DNA of 64,000 nt from NCBI GenBank assembly GCA_022822125.1, contig JAJECF010000199.1, forward strand, positions 3,390 through 67,389. Reading direction: 5' to 3'. Below are positions 27,216 to 38,105 of this stretch, in pieces. Position 1 is the stretch's first letter. Each line of letters opens with the position of its first letter. This stretch comes from Alphaproteobacteria bacterium. Lineage in GTDB: Bacteria; Pseudomonadota; Alphaproteobacteria; Bin95. The notes under the pieces were generated by a model that did not search any database, had not been told where the DNA came from, and worked only from the letters and a program-made list of their open reading frames with translations. The position numbers were made by a program, and so were the translations under genes.

Positions 27216-28364
27216 TCAGGCGCCGGCCAGGAAGTCGCGAATGGCGAGCGCTTCGTCGAGCCCGGACGATATGAGTTCGGGTTCGATCGGCAGGGCGCGG
27301 GAGGACAGGCGGACTACCACCACTTCCGCGCGCCGGTCGACATAGAGGTTCTGGCCGTGGATGCCGATGCCGAAGATCAGGGGACTGTCGCCGCGCAGCA
27401 CATAGCATTGCGAGCGGTAGTGCATCGCGCGCCCGGGAAAGAACGCGGCGAAGTCTCCCGCATCCCAGGCGCCCGGATCGCCATCGCCTTCGATATCGTC
27501 GATCCAGCGCTCCGGCAGCACCTGCCGCCCGTCCCGGCGGCCGGTCTCGACGATCGCCTGGCCGATGCGGGCGAGGTCGCGCGCAGTGACGCACATGCCG
27601 CCGGCCGCGCGCGGCGCGCCCAGGCGGTCCACAGTGATATAGGCCGGGCGCGCGGCCCCGGCCGGCGCCCAGAGCAAGCGCCCCATCAGGTCCGCATAGC
27701 GTTCGCCCGCCGCCCGCTCGATGACCCAGGCCAGCAGGTCGGTATTGGGCGAGACATAGTGGAAGCGCTGTCCGTGCGAGCCGTCCGCCGCGGTCAACTG
27801 CGTATAGAAAGAGCGCAGGTCCGAAGGCGGCTCGCCCGGGTCCACCGGATTCCAGCCGCTCGCCTGGCGGTAGGCGATGATCGGCCCGCTCGCGGCGAGG
27901 TAGTCCTCGTCGAAGAGAACGCCTGCGCGCATGTCGAGCAGACTGCGCACCGTTGCGCCGCGATAGGCGGTTTCGCCGACCTCCGGCACATAGGCGGTGA
28001 CAGGCGCGTCGGTGTCGAGGCGCCCCGACTCCGTCAGGATGCCCGCCAGCAGGCCCAGCATGGATTTGGAAACCGACATCAGGATATGCGGCGTCCCGGC
28101 GCTCATCCCCTCCCCATAGCGTTCCGCCACGATGCGGCCGCGATGCAGCGCCAGCAGCGCGTCGCAGCGTTCCGCCATCTCCTCGAAGCCGGGCAGGGTG
28201 ACGGGCGCTTCGGGCAGGGGGCGCACGGAGGCGGGATCGTTCGCGATCTCGGCCGAGGGAATCAGCTCCCGCACATGGCTGAAGGCCCAGCGGTTGAAGG
28301 GTGCGGTCCGCCAGTTTGCCAGCGTGACCTGCGCCTCCGGCGGCGGCGGGAAGCCGTTCATCAT
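27216..28364 (-). CDS. Beta-lactamase family serine hydrolase
   Basis: The 382-residue protein belongs to the class C/esterase EstB-like fold (pfam Beta-lactamase). The nucleophile region is SVSKSMLGLLAG (S-x-x-K), YSP-type Tyr is in FHYVSPNTDLLAWV, and RLGAPRAAGGMCVTARDLARIG is the family's central block. No signal peptide is seen, arguing for a cytoplasmic hydrolase. The start at 28364 has AGGGGAC upstream; an alternative ATG at 28394 overlaps the kinase stop (ATGA). It lies last in the regulator-kinase-hydrolase run. The substrate is unknown; it is not shown to be an antibiotic-resistance gene. Confidence 0.82.
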   Translation of the reverse strand: MMNGFPPPPEAQVTLANWRTAPFNRWAFSHVRELIPSAEIANDPASVRPLPEAPVTLPGFEEMAERCDALLALHRGRIVAERYGEGMSAGTPHILMSVSKSMLGLLAGILTESGRLDTDAPVTAYVPEVGETAYRGATVRSLLDMRAGVLFDEDYLAASGPIIAYRQASGWNPVDPGEPPSDLRSFYTQLTAADGSHGQRFHYVSPNTDLLAWVIERAAGERYADLMGRLLWAPAGAARPAYITVDRLGAPRAAGGMCVTARDLARIGQAIVETGRRDGRQVLPERWIDDIEGDGDPGAWDAGDFAAFFPGRAMHYRSQCYVLRGDSPLIFGIGIHGQNLYVDRRAEVVVVRLSSRALPIEPELISSGLDEALAIRDFLAGA

Positions 28365-28390
28365 GGTGTTTGTCCCCTGTCCGGCTGCGA

Positions 28391-29707
28391 TCATAGCGGA
28401 AGGCGCACGCGGACGCCGAGGCCGCCCTCTGGCGAATTGCCGAGGAGGATATCGCCGCCGTGGCTCTGCACCACATCGCGCGCGATGGACAGGCCGAGGC
28501 CAACGCCGCCGGCTTTGCCCGTCTGCGCCCGGTCCCGGCGGTAGAAGGGGCGGAACACCTTTTCCCGGTCCCCCGCCGGAACGCCCGGCCCGTCGTCGTC
28601 GATGCCGATCTCGAACCATTCGCCCCGCTCGCGGCAGGCGATCCACACCTGGTTGCCGTAGCGCATCGCATTGTCGATGAGGTTGACGAGGCAGCGCCGG
28701 ACGGCGGTGGCCTGCACCGGGATTTTCGGCGCGCTTGCGATGCGCAGGTCGATGGAGCCGCCGGCCCGCCGCGCGCCGGTCACCACATCCTCGATCAACT
28801 CCCCGAGGTCGGTTTCCACGGCCGGCTCGCCCCCTTCGCCGCGGGCGAACGCCAGATAGGCTTCCAGCATCGCCTCCATTTCGGCGATATCGACCTGCAG
28901 CCCGCGCGCATCGTCGTTTTCCGGCGCCAGCGCCAGCGCCACCTTCATGCGCGCAAGCGGCGTGCGCAGGTCGTGGGAGACGCCGGCCAGCATTTCCGTG
29001 CGCTGGGCGATCTGGCGCCGGATGCGCTCGCGCATGCGCCGGAACGCGACGGTCGCGCGGCGCACTTCCGCCGCCCCGGCCAGCTTCGGGTCTCCGGCCT
29101 CGCGCCCCTTGCCATAGGCGTCGGCGGCCTCCGCAAGCCGCCTGATCGGCCGGATCTGGTTGCGCATGAACAGCCCGGCGACGGCGAACAGGATCATCGA
29201 GGTCCCGACCATCCACAGCGCCCAGAAGGTCGTGGTGGAGCTGAACAGGCGCTTCCGCGGGGCGATGACATTGAGCACGCTGTCGCTGAGCTGCACCCGG
29301 ATGAGGATTTTGTCCTCATAGGCCTGGGTGTCGAACTGGAACGGCCGCCGCACGCGGTTGGTCAGCTCCCGCGCCAGCAGCTTGTCCAGGCTGGCCGTCG
29401 GCTTCGGCTGCGGGCGGTTGGGAAGGATGGCGTCCGGCGCGATGGTCGCGCGGAGGTCGGTGCGCTCGGCCAGCAGCACCAGCAGCGCCCCCTGCGCCTC
29501 GGCGCCGGGGAACCGGTCCATCGCGTCGATGACCAGCCCGATTTCGCCCGCCACGCCGGCCGCCAGGCGCTTCATGATGACATGCCAGTGCCGCTCGTAG
29601 AAAATCCATGTCGAGACGATCTGCAGCAGGATGAGCGGCGTCACGATGATGAGCAGGGAGCGCGCGAACAGCGTGCGCGGCAGGAAGCGGTCGAGATGAT
29701 GGACCAT
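28391..29707 (-). CDS. EnvZ-type sensor histidine kinase
   Basis: The 438-residue kinase has a TM helix near residues 17-36, a periplasmic region, a second TM near 160-180, then a HAMP segment (RNQIRPIRRLAEAADAYGKG). The phosphoacceptor H lies in AGVSHDLRTPLARMK; the N-box is VNLIDNAMRYG, with G1 DDGPGVP and G2 GLGLSIA. It autophosphorylates and passes phosphate to the adjacent OmpR-like regulator. ATG 29707 shares one base with the regulator's stop (TGATG), giving coupled synthesis. The signal sensed is unknown. Confidence 0.92.
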   Translation of the reverse strand: MVHHLDRFLPRTLFARSLLIIVTPLILLQIVSTWIFYERHWHVIMKRLAAGVAGEIGLVIDAMDRFPGAEAQGALLVLLAERTDLRATIAPDAILPNRPQPKPTASLDKLLARELTNRVRRPFQFDTQAYEDKILIRVQLSDSVLNVIAPRKRLFSSTTTFWALWMVGTSMILFAVAGLFMRNQIRPIRRLAEAADAYGKGREAGDPKLAGAAEVRRATVAFRRMRERIRRQIAQRTEMLAGVSHDLRTPLARMKVALALAPENDDARGLQVDIAEMEAMLEAYLAFARGEGGEPAVETDLGELIEDVVTGARRAGGSIDLRIASAPKIPVQATAVRRCLVNLIDNAMRYGNQVWIACRERGEWFEIGIDDDGPGVPAGDREKVFRPFYRRDRAQTGKAGGVGLGLSIARDVVQSHGGDILLGNSPEGGLGVRVRLPL

Positions 29708-30411
29708 CAGTCGGGCCGCAGCGCGTAGCCGCGCCCCCACACTGTGACCAGGTAGCGGGGATGCTTGGGGTCCGGCTCCAGCTTGCGGCGCAGCCGCGCG
29801 ACCTGCACATCGACGGCCCGCCCGGAGCCGATGCTCATCACCGCCAGTTCCTCGCGCGAGACCGTGCCGCCGCCCCGGAGCGAGAGTGCGTCGAGCAGCA
29901 GCGCCTCCGCCGGGGCGAGCGGGCGCACGCTGCCGTTCTCGTGCTCCAGGGTTTCGCGCCCGGCAGTCCAGGCGAGCGGGCCGAAGCGCAGCGTCTCGCG
30001 ACGCGCGGTTTCCCGGCGGCGCAGGATCGTGCGGATGCGCAGCACCAGTTCGCGCGGCTCGAACGGCTTGACCATATAGTCTTCCGCGCCCGCTTCGAGG
30101 CCGCGCACCCGATCTTCCGGCTCATCCATCGCCGTCAGCAGCAGGATCGGCGTCGCGTTGCCGGCCGTCGCCAGCGCCGCGCTGAGCTCCAGGCCGGACT
30201 CCCCCGGCAGCATGATGTCCAGCACCACGAGGTCGAAGGCGACGCCGGCCATGGCGCGCCGGGCCGCCTCGGCCTCCTCCATCGCCGTCACCCGGAAGCC
30301 GGCCCCGGACAGGTAGCGCTTCAGCAGCGCCCGCAGCCGCTCGTCGTCGTCCACCAGCAGGATATGGGGCAGGTCCTGCGAAGCAGCGGCGGGCGAAATC
30401 GCTTCACGCAT
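29707..30411 (-). CDS. OmpR-family response regulator
   Basis: The 234-residue regulator has a receiver domain (ILLVDDDERLRALLKRYL, phosphoacceptor D in FDLVVLDIMLPGESG, K in DYMVKPFEPREL) and a C-terminal winged helix (LRGGGTVSREELAVMSIG ... VDVQVARLRRKLEPDP, ending VWGRGYAL). ATG 30411 begins just before the receiver; ATG 30456 would add 15 residues. It is divergent from ilvE across a gap of about 76 bp and precedes its kinase. Confidence 0.93.
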   Translation of the reverse strand: MREAISPAAASQDLPHILLVDDDERLRALLKRYLSGAGFRVTAMEEAEAARRAMAGVAFDLVVLDIMLPGESGLELSAALATAGNATPILLLTAMDEPEDRVRGLEAGAEDYMVKPFEPRELVLRIRTILRRRETARRETLRFGPLAWTAGRETLEHENGSVRPLAPAEALLLDALSLRGGGTVSREELAVMSIGSGRAVDVQVARLRRKLEPDPKHPRYLVTVWGRGYALRPD

Positions 30412-30487
30412 CGGCAGAAATCCGTCATAAGCTGCGAAGCTGCGTGCCGGTATCATATCCTGCCCGGAGACCGAGGAGAAATGTGCG

Positions 30488-31369
30488 ATGGCAGTGGACC
30501 TGCTTCCCTATGACGACCGCGACGGATTCATCTGGCTCGACGGCCAGCTGGTTCCGTGGCGGGACGCCAGGCTGCATGTCATGACCCACGGCCTGCACTA
30601 CGCCAGCGCGGTCTTCGAGGGCGAACGGGTCTATGGCGGGCATATCTTCCGCTCGCGCGCCCATAGCGAACGCCTGTGCAACTCCGCCCGGCTGATGGAT
30701 TTCGAGATTCCCTGGTCGGTCGACGAGCTGGAGAGCGCTAAGCGGGAGGTACTGCAGGCGAACGGCCTCAAGGACGCCTATCTGCGCCCGGTGGCGTGGC
30801 GCGGCGCGGAGATGATGGGTGTGTCGGCGCAGGACGCCACGATCCATGTGGCGATCGCGGCCTGGTTCTGGGGCGCTTATTTCGGCGACGGCACGGAGAT
30901 GTCCGGCATCCGCATGAAGACCGGCCGCTACCGCCGGCCGGGCCCCGAATGTGGGCCGGTGCAGGCCAAGGCGACCGGCCATTACCTTATCTGCACGCTC
31001 AACAAGCACCAGGTGGAGGCCGAGGGCTACCACGACGCGCTCTTCCTCGACACGCGCGGCTTCGTGGCGGAGGGCTCCGGGGCCAATATCTTCCTCGTCC
31101 AGGACGGCAAGCTGCACACGCCGACGCCGGACAGCTTCCTGAACGGCATCACCCGCCAGGCCGTGATCGGGCTTGCGGAGAAGCGCCAGATCCCGGTGGT
31201 CGAGCGGTCGATCCTGCCGGAGGAGTTCGCGAATACGACGGAAGTGTTCGTCACCGGCACCGCCGCCGAGGTGACGCCGGTGGCGGAGATCGACGACTAC
31301 CGCTTCACGCCGGGCAACATCACCGCCACGCTGATGGAAGACTTCCGCGCCATCACCTCCACTGGATAA
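30488..31369 (+). CDS. ilvE: Branched-chain amino acid aminotransferase IlvE
   Basis: A 293-residue class IV aminotransferase. It interconverts Leu/Ile/Val and their 2-oxo acids with pyridoxal phosphate; K161 in QAKATGHYLICTLNK is the Schiff-base lysine. Others include HGLHYASAVFEGER, YLRPVAWRG and the C-terminal VERSILPEEF and TGTAAEVTPV. GAGGAG lies 11 nt before ATG 30488. It heads a plus-strand run with a thiolase and an enoyl-CoA hydratase, consistent with branched-chain amino acid or acyl-CoA breakdown. Confidence 0.93.
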   Translation: MAVDLLPYDDRDGFIWLDGQLVPWRDARLHVMTHGLHYASAVFEGERVYGGHIFRSRAHSERLCNSARLMDFEIPWSVDELESAKREVLQANGLKDAYLRPVAWRGAEMMGVSAQDATIHVAIAAWFWGAYFGDGTEMSGIRMKTGRYRRPGPECGPVQAKATGHYLICTLNKHQVEAEGYHDALFLDTRGFVAEGSGANIFLVQDGKLHTPTPDSFLNGITRQAVIGLAEKRQIPVVERSILPEEFANTTEVFVTGTAAEVTPVAEIDDYRFTPGNITATLMEDFRAITSTG

Positions 31370-31395
31370 CGAAACCCAGCCAAGGACCCGACCCC

Positions 31396-32598
31396 ATGCG
31401 CGACGCCTATATCTGCGACGCCGTGCGCACGCCCGTAGGCCGCCATTCCGGCGCGCTCTCCGCCGTGCGCGCGGACGATCTGGCCTCCCTCCCGCTCAAG
31501 GCGCTGATGGAGCGCAATCCGGGCCTCGACCCGGAGGCCATAGAAGACGTGATCTACGGCTGTGCCAACCAGGCGGGCGAGGACAACCGCAATGTCGCGC
31601 GCATGGCGGTGCTGCTGGCCGGTCTGCCGCAATCCGTGCCGGGCAGCACGGTGAACCGCCTTTGCGGCTCGTCGCTGGATGCGGTCGGCTCGGCGGCGCG
31701 GGCCGTCAGGCTCGGCGAGGCGGACCTCATGATCGCGGGCGGCGTGGAGAGCATGTCGCGCGCGCCCTATGTGGTCAGCAAGTCCGGCGCGCCCTGGGGC
31801 CGGGACATGCAGATGTTCGACACCTCGATCGGCTGGCGCTTCGTCAACCGCCGCATGCAGGAGGAGTTCGGTACGGACTCCATGCCGCAGACGGCCGAGA
31901 ACCTGGCGCAGGAACGGCAGATTTCCCGCGAGGACCAGGACGCCTTCGCCGCCCGCAGCCAGCAGCGCGCGGTCGCAGCACAGGAGAACGGGCGGCTCGC
32001 GAAGGAGATCGTCGCGGTTACGATTCCGCAGCGGCGCGGCGAGCCGGTCGTCGTCGACAGGGACGAGCATCCACGCCCCGGCACGACGGCGGAAGGCCTC
32101 GCCAAGCTGCGCTCGCTGCACAAGGACGGCACGGTGACGGCGGGCAACGCCTCGGGCGTGAACGACGGCGCCGGCGCGCTGATTATTGCCAGCGAGGAAG
32201 CGGTCCGGCGCCACGGGCTGACGCCGCGCGCGCGCGTGCTCGGTATGGCGACGGCGGGCGTGCCGCCCAGGATCATGGGCATCGGCCCTGCCCCGGCCAC
32301 GCGCAAGCTGCTGGAGCGGCTCGGCATCGCCATCGGCGAGATCGACGTGATCGAGCTCAACGAGGCGTTCGCCGCCCAGTCGCTCTCGGTCACGCGCGAC
32401 CTCGGCCTGCCGGACGACGCCGAGCATGTGAACCCCAATGGCGGCGCCATCGCGCTTGGCCACCCGCTCGGTATGAGCGGTGTGCGGCTGGCCGGCGCTG
32501 CGACGCAGGAACTGCAGGAACGGGACGCCCGCTATGCGCTTTGCACCATGTGCATTGGCGTGGGCCAGGGCATCGCCGCTGTTCTCGAACGGGTGTAG
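31396..32598 (+). CDS. Thiolase (acetyl-CoA acyltransferase; 3-oxoadipyl-CoA thiolase-like)
   Basis: The 400-residue thiolase has its acylated C90 in NRLCGSSLDAV, H356 in NGGAIALGHPLGMSG and C386 in CTMCIGVGQG, so it is complete. The segment MFDTSIGWRFVN is typical of PcaF, which cleaves 3-oxoadipyl-CoA to succinyl- and acetyl-CoA, but this distinction from general beta-ketothiolases is inference. No other beta-ketoadipate genes are near. ATG 31396 starts 26 bp after ilvE; the frame extending back to 30796 is an antisense-free artefact inside ilvE. Confidence 0.9.
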   Translation: MRDAYICDAVRTPVGRHSGALSAVRADDLASLPLKALMERNPGLDPEAIEDVIYGCANQAGEDNRNVARMAVLLAGLPQSVPGSTVNRLCGSSLDAVGSAARAVRLGEADLMIAGGVESMSRAPYVVSKSGAPWGRDMQMFDTSIGWRFVNRRMQEEFGTDSMPQTAENLAQERQISREDQDAFAARSQQRAVAAQENGRLAKEIVAVTIPQRRGEPVVVDRDEHPRPGTTAEGLAKLRSLHKDGTVTAGNASGVNDGAGALIIASEEAVRRHGLTPRARVLGMATAGVPPRIMGIGPAPATRKLLERLGIAIGEIDVIELNEAFAAQSLSVTRDLGLPDDAEHVNPNGGAIALGHPLGMSGVRLAGAATQELQERDARYALCTMCIGVGQGIAAVLERV

Positions 32599-32658
32599 GA
32601 CTTCTGCCATCGCCCCGGCTCTCCCCCGGAACCGGCCCGGAACCCGAGGAGCCCGCCC

Positions 32659-33471
32659 GTGCCTGACCAACCGCTCGTGCTCGTCACGCGGCAAGACCGC
32701 GCCGCGGAGCTGACGCTCAACCGCCCGGAGAAGAAGAACGCCATGAACGACGCCCTGCTGGAGGCGTTCGTCCAGGCCGTTCGCAGCGCCAATGCGGATG
32801 ACGGGGTGCGGGCCATCGTCATCCGGGGCGCGGGCGACTGCTTCACCTCCGGGCGCGACGCCTCGGAGTTCGAGCAGCCGGCCCTTATGCAGGACATGTC
32901 CGTCGATGCGGCGGTGGACATCTTCCTCGAAGCGCTTTCGCTGCTGATCGAATCGCCGAAGCCGACTGTCGCCGCGATTCACGGCATGGCGCTCGGCGGC
33001 GGGCAGGCGATGTCGCTCGCCTGCGACTTCGTCGTGGCCGAGCGCGGCGCCCGCTTCGGCAATGTGGAGATGGCCTACGGTTTCCCGGCGGCCATGAACA
33101 TCGCGTTGCTCACGCGCCAGATCGGCCGGCGGCGCGGGCTGGAGATCGCCATGACCGGCGACCTTTACACGGCCGAGCAGTATCACGACTTCGGCCTGGT
33201 GAACCGTCTGGCGGAGCCGGGCGGGCTGGCCGAGGCGACCGCTGCGTTCGTCGGCACATTGACAGACCGCGCGCCCTGGGCGGTTCGCCGCACCAAGACG
33301 ACCTACCGGCTGGCCGAGGACATGGCGCTGCACGGGGCGCTCTCCTTCGGCAACCAGCTGAACCAGCTTCTACGGCTGAACGGCCAGCTCGCGCCGATTC
33401 ACAGCCGCAGCGAGGGCGTGAAACGGTCGCTCAAAACGGACATTGCCGAGGAGTCGCCGGACGGCGGGTGA
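32659..33471 (+). CDS. Enoyl-CoA hydratase/isomerase family protein
   Basis: A 270-residue crotonase. The oxyanion-hole regions are FTSGRDASEFEQP and IHGMALGGGQAMSLACD; the latter continues into FVVAERGARFGNVEMAYGFP, which carries the acidic position used by isomerases/hydratases. GTG 32659 follows GAGGAG by 11 nt. It lies 60 bp after the thiolase, fitting a short acyl-CoA breakdown operon with ilvE. Substrate chain length cannot be told. Confidence 0.9.
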   Translation: MPDQPLVLVTRQDRAAELTLNRPEKKNAMNDALLEAFVQAVRSANADDGVRAIVIRGAGDCFTSGRDASEFEQPALMQDMSVDAAVDIFLEALSLLIESPKPTVAAIHGMALGGGQAMSLACDFVVAERGARFGNVEMAYGFPAAMNIALLTRQIGRRRGLEIAMTGDLYTAEQYHDFGLVNRLAEPGGLAEATAAFVGTLTDRAPWAVRRTKTTYRLAEDMALHGALSFGNQLNQLLRLNGQLAPIHSRSEGVKRSLKTDIAEESPDGG

Positions 33472-33498
33472 TGCCGCCAGGGGAAGGCCGCCGGTGGT

Positions 33499-35118
<1,620 letters not shown>

Positions 35119-35185
35119 ACCGCCTCGCTCGGCCCGCCCGCCTCCGCGCCGGCCGGCGGCTCCCTGCTTCGCATTAGGAGAAATC

Positions 35186-35262
<77 letters not shown>

Positions 35263-35418
35263 TGTTCGCAAACAGGGCGAATTTAGCCTCCGCCCGCCAT
35301 CCGCGCAAGCCGTGCCCCGGCGCCTGCCTCCTTCTTGATAAGTCGTTGGCAGAAGCTGCAATAACGCGCTACTGTCCGGCAAAGGGCGAAAAACCGATGG
35401 CGTTGCAGGCGGAGCATC

Positions 35419-36456
35419 ATGCGTAAACGGGCAAGCGTGAGCGCCCTCCTTCTTGGCGGGCTTCTGGGTATTGCGGGATGCGTGAACCCGAATGCCGGCC
35501 TGCCGCCCGGCTCGACCCAGGTGGCGGCTCCGGCGGCGCCCGCTGTTCGCGAAGCGCCGGCTCCGGCGCCCCGGCAGGCGGCTGCCGCGCCCGCGTCGCA
35601 GCGGGGCGGGGAAAGCTTCGTCGTCAGCAAGGTCCGTCAGCTGGCCGGCGAGGCGGAGGCGCTTGCGAAGGTGATCGACGGCCTTGAAAAGGCGCATGCG
35701 GCCCTCCGGGGCGGCGCCCGCAAGCGTGCTGCGGGCTATCATGAGCGCGTCGGCGCCATCGAAGCGCGGCTCAAGATCGGGACGACGCGCGCCAATCCGA
35801 GGCTGAGGGCGGAGTGGAATGTCGCGCAGTCGATGCTGGCGGCGATGGACCGCGATGTCGGCTCCTGGGATGTGCTGCGGACGCGCGCCGCCGAGGCCGA
35901 TTCGAGGGCGGCCTTCCTCGGCGATTCGGTGCTGAACGCCTTTGAACTGTCCGGTGCGGTCGAGGAAGACCACAGGGCGCTGCGCGGTATCGGGGACCGG
36001 GCGGCGCATATGAGCGTCACCGTCACCCGGCTGCTGGACGAAATCTCGGGAGCGTCCGAGCGGCAGGGCCGGCTGGTTACGGCCGAACGGCGCGAACTGG
36101 CGCTGCTGGCCGAGGCCATCGACGCCGGCAGCCTTGAGGATGGCGCTGTGAGCGGCCCTTATGCCGCGCGGGCGGCGTCCGAGCGGCCGCTGGCGGTCGT
36201 CCGTTTCGACGACCCCGATGTCGCCTTCGAGGAGGCTCTGTCGGCCGCCGTGCGACAGGTGCTCGACCGCCGGCCCGGCACGACATTCGAGGTCGTCGGC
36301 GTGTCGCCGGGCGGCAGCATGGCCGCGGCCGCGGACTATGCCGACAAGGTTCACAGGAGCCTCCGCCGCATGGGCGTTGCGGCATCCCGGCTCAGAATCG
36401 CGACGCGCGCGGACAGCGACGCGGATGTCGAGGAGGTCCGCCTCTACGTCCGCTAG
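35419..36456 (+). CDS. Putative lipoprotein, helical and C-terminal OmpA-like
   Basis: The 345-residue protein has a lipoprotein signal peptide, with lipobox LGIAGC at residues 16-21 (C21). A Pro/Ala-rich linker (25-60) leads to a long helical region (about 65-240), rich in Ala, Glu and Arg and possibly coiled coil. The last 90 residues (LAVVRFDDPDVAFEEALSAA ... VEEVRLYVR) look like a compact alpha/beta domain of the OmpA-like type, but the typical peptidoglycan-binding residues are not obvious. It is not recognised further. It converges with the CoA-transferase gene, sharing a CTAG in which each strand's stop is TAG. Confidence 0.65.
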   Translation: MRKRASVSALLLGGLLGIAGCVNPNAGLPPGSTQVAAPAAPAVREAPAPAPRQAAAAPASQRGGESFVVSKVRQLAGEAEALAKVIDGLEKAHAALRGGARKRAAGYHERVGAIEARLKIGTTRANPRLRAEWNVAQSMLAAMDRDVGSWDVLRTRAAEADSRAAFLGDSVLNAFELSGAVEEDHRALRGIGDRAAHMSVTVTRLLDEISGASERQGRLVTAERRELALLAEAIDAGSLEDGAVSGPYAARAASERPLAVVRFDDPDVAFEEALSAAVRQVLDRRPGTTFEVVGVSPGGSMAAAADYADKVHRSLRRMGVAASRLRIATRADSDADVEEVRLYVR

Positions 36457-37670
36457 GGCGGATCGACTGCCTCCGCGCCGGCTCCGGCCCGGGCGAGCAG
36501 GCGTTGGAGCAGGTCGTCGTCGAGACCCGCTTCGCGCAGCACTTCCTCGCTGTGCTGCCCCGGCAGGGGCGGCGGCCGGTCGATGGCGCCCGAGCCGTGC
36601 GCGAGCCTGAAGCCGGACCCGACCAGCCGCATCGGCCCCCAGGGGCCCTCGACCTCCTGAAGCACGTCCCGGTGGGCGATCTGGCGATGGCCGACCGCCT
36701 CGGCGATGCTGCGAATCCGGGCCGAGGGCGCGCCGGCTTCCTCCAGCCGGTCTTCCCAGACTTCCGCGCCGCCGTCCGCGAAGGCGGTCTCGATGATCTC
36801 GCGCAGCTCGTCGGCATGGACCGCGCGCGCGTCCCAGTCCGCGAAACGCGGGTCGTCCGGCAGGTCCTCGCGCCCGAGCGCCGCGCAGAGCGCGCGGAAC
36901 TGCTTCTCATTGTTGACGGCGAGGAGGAGGTGGCCGTCGCCGGCGCTGAACAGGTTGGCGGTCGGCTTGCGGCTCACGGCCTGGTTGCCGTACTGGCCCT
37001 GCAGGTGACCGGCGACCAGATATTCCACCACCGCCGGCGACATGAAGGAGAGCGCGGCGTCGAGCATCGCCACATCGACCATCTGGCCCCTGCCGGTGTG
37101 GCTGCGCTGGAAGAGCGCGCTCGCCACGGCGAAGGCGGCGGTCATGCCGCCAATGGCGTCGCAGACCGCGAAGCCCGCCCTGACGGGCCCGGTCTCGGCA
37201 TGGCCGGTGACGGACATGATGCCTGAGGTAGCCTGAATGCGGCCGTCATAGGCCGCCGTCTCCCGGTCAGGTCCGTTCTGCCCGAAGCCCGAAACGGCGC
37301 AATAGATGAGCCTCGGGTTGATCGCCGAGAGCGCCTCGCAGCCGAGGCCGAGCCGGTCCATCACGCCCGGCCGGAAATTCTCCATCACCACATCGGCGCT
37401 CTTCGCCATGTGCCGGAGCGCGGCGACGGCGTCCGGGTCCTTCAGGTCGAGCGCGAGATTGCGCTTGTTGGCATTGGCGGAGGCCCACATCGGCGCCATC
37501 GCCCGGTCCGCCCAGAGTTTCGAGGGCGGGGAAAAGCGCATGTCCTCGCCGCCCGGCCGCTCGATCTTGATGACGTCCGCGCCGAGCAGGGCGAGCTGGT
37601 AGCTGCCGAACGGCCCGGCGAACACCTGGGTGAAATCCAGGACGCGGATGCCGGAAAACGGCCTGGTCAT
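36453..37670 (-). CDS. Class III CoA-transferase (CaiB/BaiF family)
   Basis: The 405-residue product has the interlocked-fold pattern: ILVLDFTQVFAGPFGSYQLA-like N terminus (RVLDFTQVFAGP), ALLGADVIKIERPGGED, NANKRNLALDLK and VMENFRPGVMDRLGLG. The catalytic aspartate is D171 in CDAIGGMTAAFAVASALF, then HTGRGQMVDVAMLDA. Members move CoA between carboxylic acids. Substrate is unknown. ATG 37670 overlaps a 47-codon upstream frame. Its stop overlaps the lipoprotein's stop in a convergent CTAG. Confidence 0.92.
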   Translation of the reverse strand: MTRPFSGIRVLDFTQVFAGPFGSYQLALLGADVIKIERPGGEDMRFSPPSKLWADRAMAPMWASANANKRNLALDLKDPDAVAALRHMAKSADVVMENFRPGVMDRLGLGCEALSAINPRLIYCAVSGFGQNGPDRETAAYDGRIQATSGIMSVTGHAETGPVRAGFAVCDAIGGMTAAFAVASALFQRSHTGRGQMVDVAMLDAALSFMSPAVVEYLVAGHLQGQYGNQAVSRKPTANLFSAGDGHLLLAVNNEKQFRALCAALGREDLPDDPRFADWDARAVHADELREIIETAFADGGAEVWEDRLEEAGAPSARIRSIAEAVGHRQIAHRDVLQEVEGPWGPMRLVGSGFRLAHGSGAIDRPPPLPGQHSEEVLREAGLDDDLLQRLLARAGAGAEAVDPP

Positions 37671-37810
37671 GTTGCGGATCCTTCCTTGCACGCTGCGCTC
37701 CCGCCACCATAACGCCGATGGAGGAAGCCGACAGGAGGGAATGGCGCTGCGGTCCCGGGCCGGGGTTCCGGGTCGTCCGCCCGGTTTCTCCGGTTTTGTA
37801 TCCTCGGCAT
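37667..37810 (-). CDS. Short ORF upstream of and overlapping the CoA-transferase start
   Basis: ATG 37810 follows AAAGGAGA by five bases. It opens a 47-residue frame beginning MPRIQNRRNRADDPE and ending SAACKEGSAT, and its TGA overlaps the CoA-transferase ATG (ATGA). The strong ribosome site and the stop-start overlap suggest translation and coupling. The basic Pro-rich sequence has no recognised domain, and it may be a leader rather than a functional protein. The start resembles that of the 30-codon ORF at 38123-38215. Confidence 0.35.
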   Translation of the reverse strand: MPRIQNRRNRADDPEPRPGTAAPFPPVGFLHRRYGGGSAACKEGSAT

Positions 37811-37865
37811 GGATTTCTCCTTTGGATGCGTTCGGCAGGACCCGGAGCCGCTGGTGGAGACCGCC

Positions 37866-37901
37866 CTTCGATACGCGGCTGCGCGGTTGTTCAGGGTGAG
37901 G
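37866..37901 (+). repeat. REP-like palindromic repeat, degenerate copy
   Basis: The segment TTCGATACGCGGCTGCG followed by TTCAGGGTGAGG matches the half-palindrome found in the 224-bp elements at 38418 and 44694, in the orientation reading GATACGCGGCT ... GGATGAGG. It is degenerate in the loop. This word family is common as short dispersed palindromes in alphaproteobacterial genomes. Confidence 0.6.
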
Positions 37902-38030
37902 GGAAGGGGCTGCTTGCCGCTCCTTTCCTGTCGTCATGGCCGGCCTCGTTCCCCTCATAGCCGGGCAGGCAAGGGCGCAAGTGCCATGTGCCCATCCCGA
38001 GCAGCAGCCCCGCCAGCAGGCGCCTTCCCT

Positions 38031-38070
38031 TCTTCATCCCGAGTAGCCGCGTCAGCGGCGTATCGAGGGA
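38031..38070 (+). repeat. REP-like palindromic repeat
   Basis: TTCATCCCGAGTAGCCGCG then TCAGCGGCGTATCGAGGGA can fold about its centre (CCGCGTCAGCGG) and matches the other orientation of the same repeat word seen inside the 224-bp elements. Confidence 0.65.
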
Positions 38071-38105
38071 CCGCGCGGGGCTTCGGGAAGGGCAAACCAT
38101 GAACA

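Noticed and set aside
27216..28364. Antibiotic-resistance beta-lactamase
   Set aside because: The fold is of the esterase/class C-like family, without a signal peptide; no support for drug hydrolysis.
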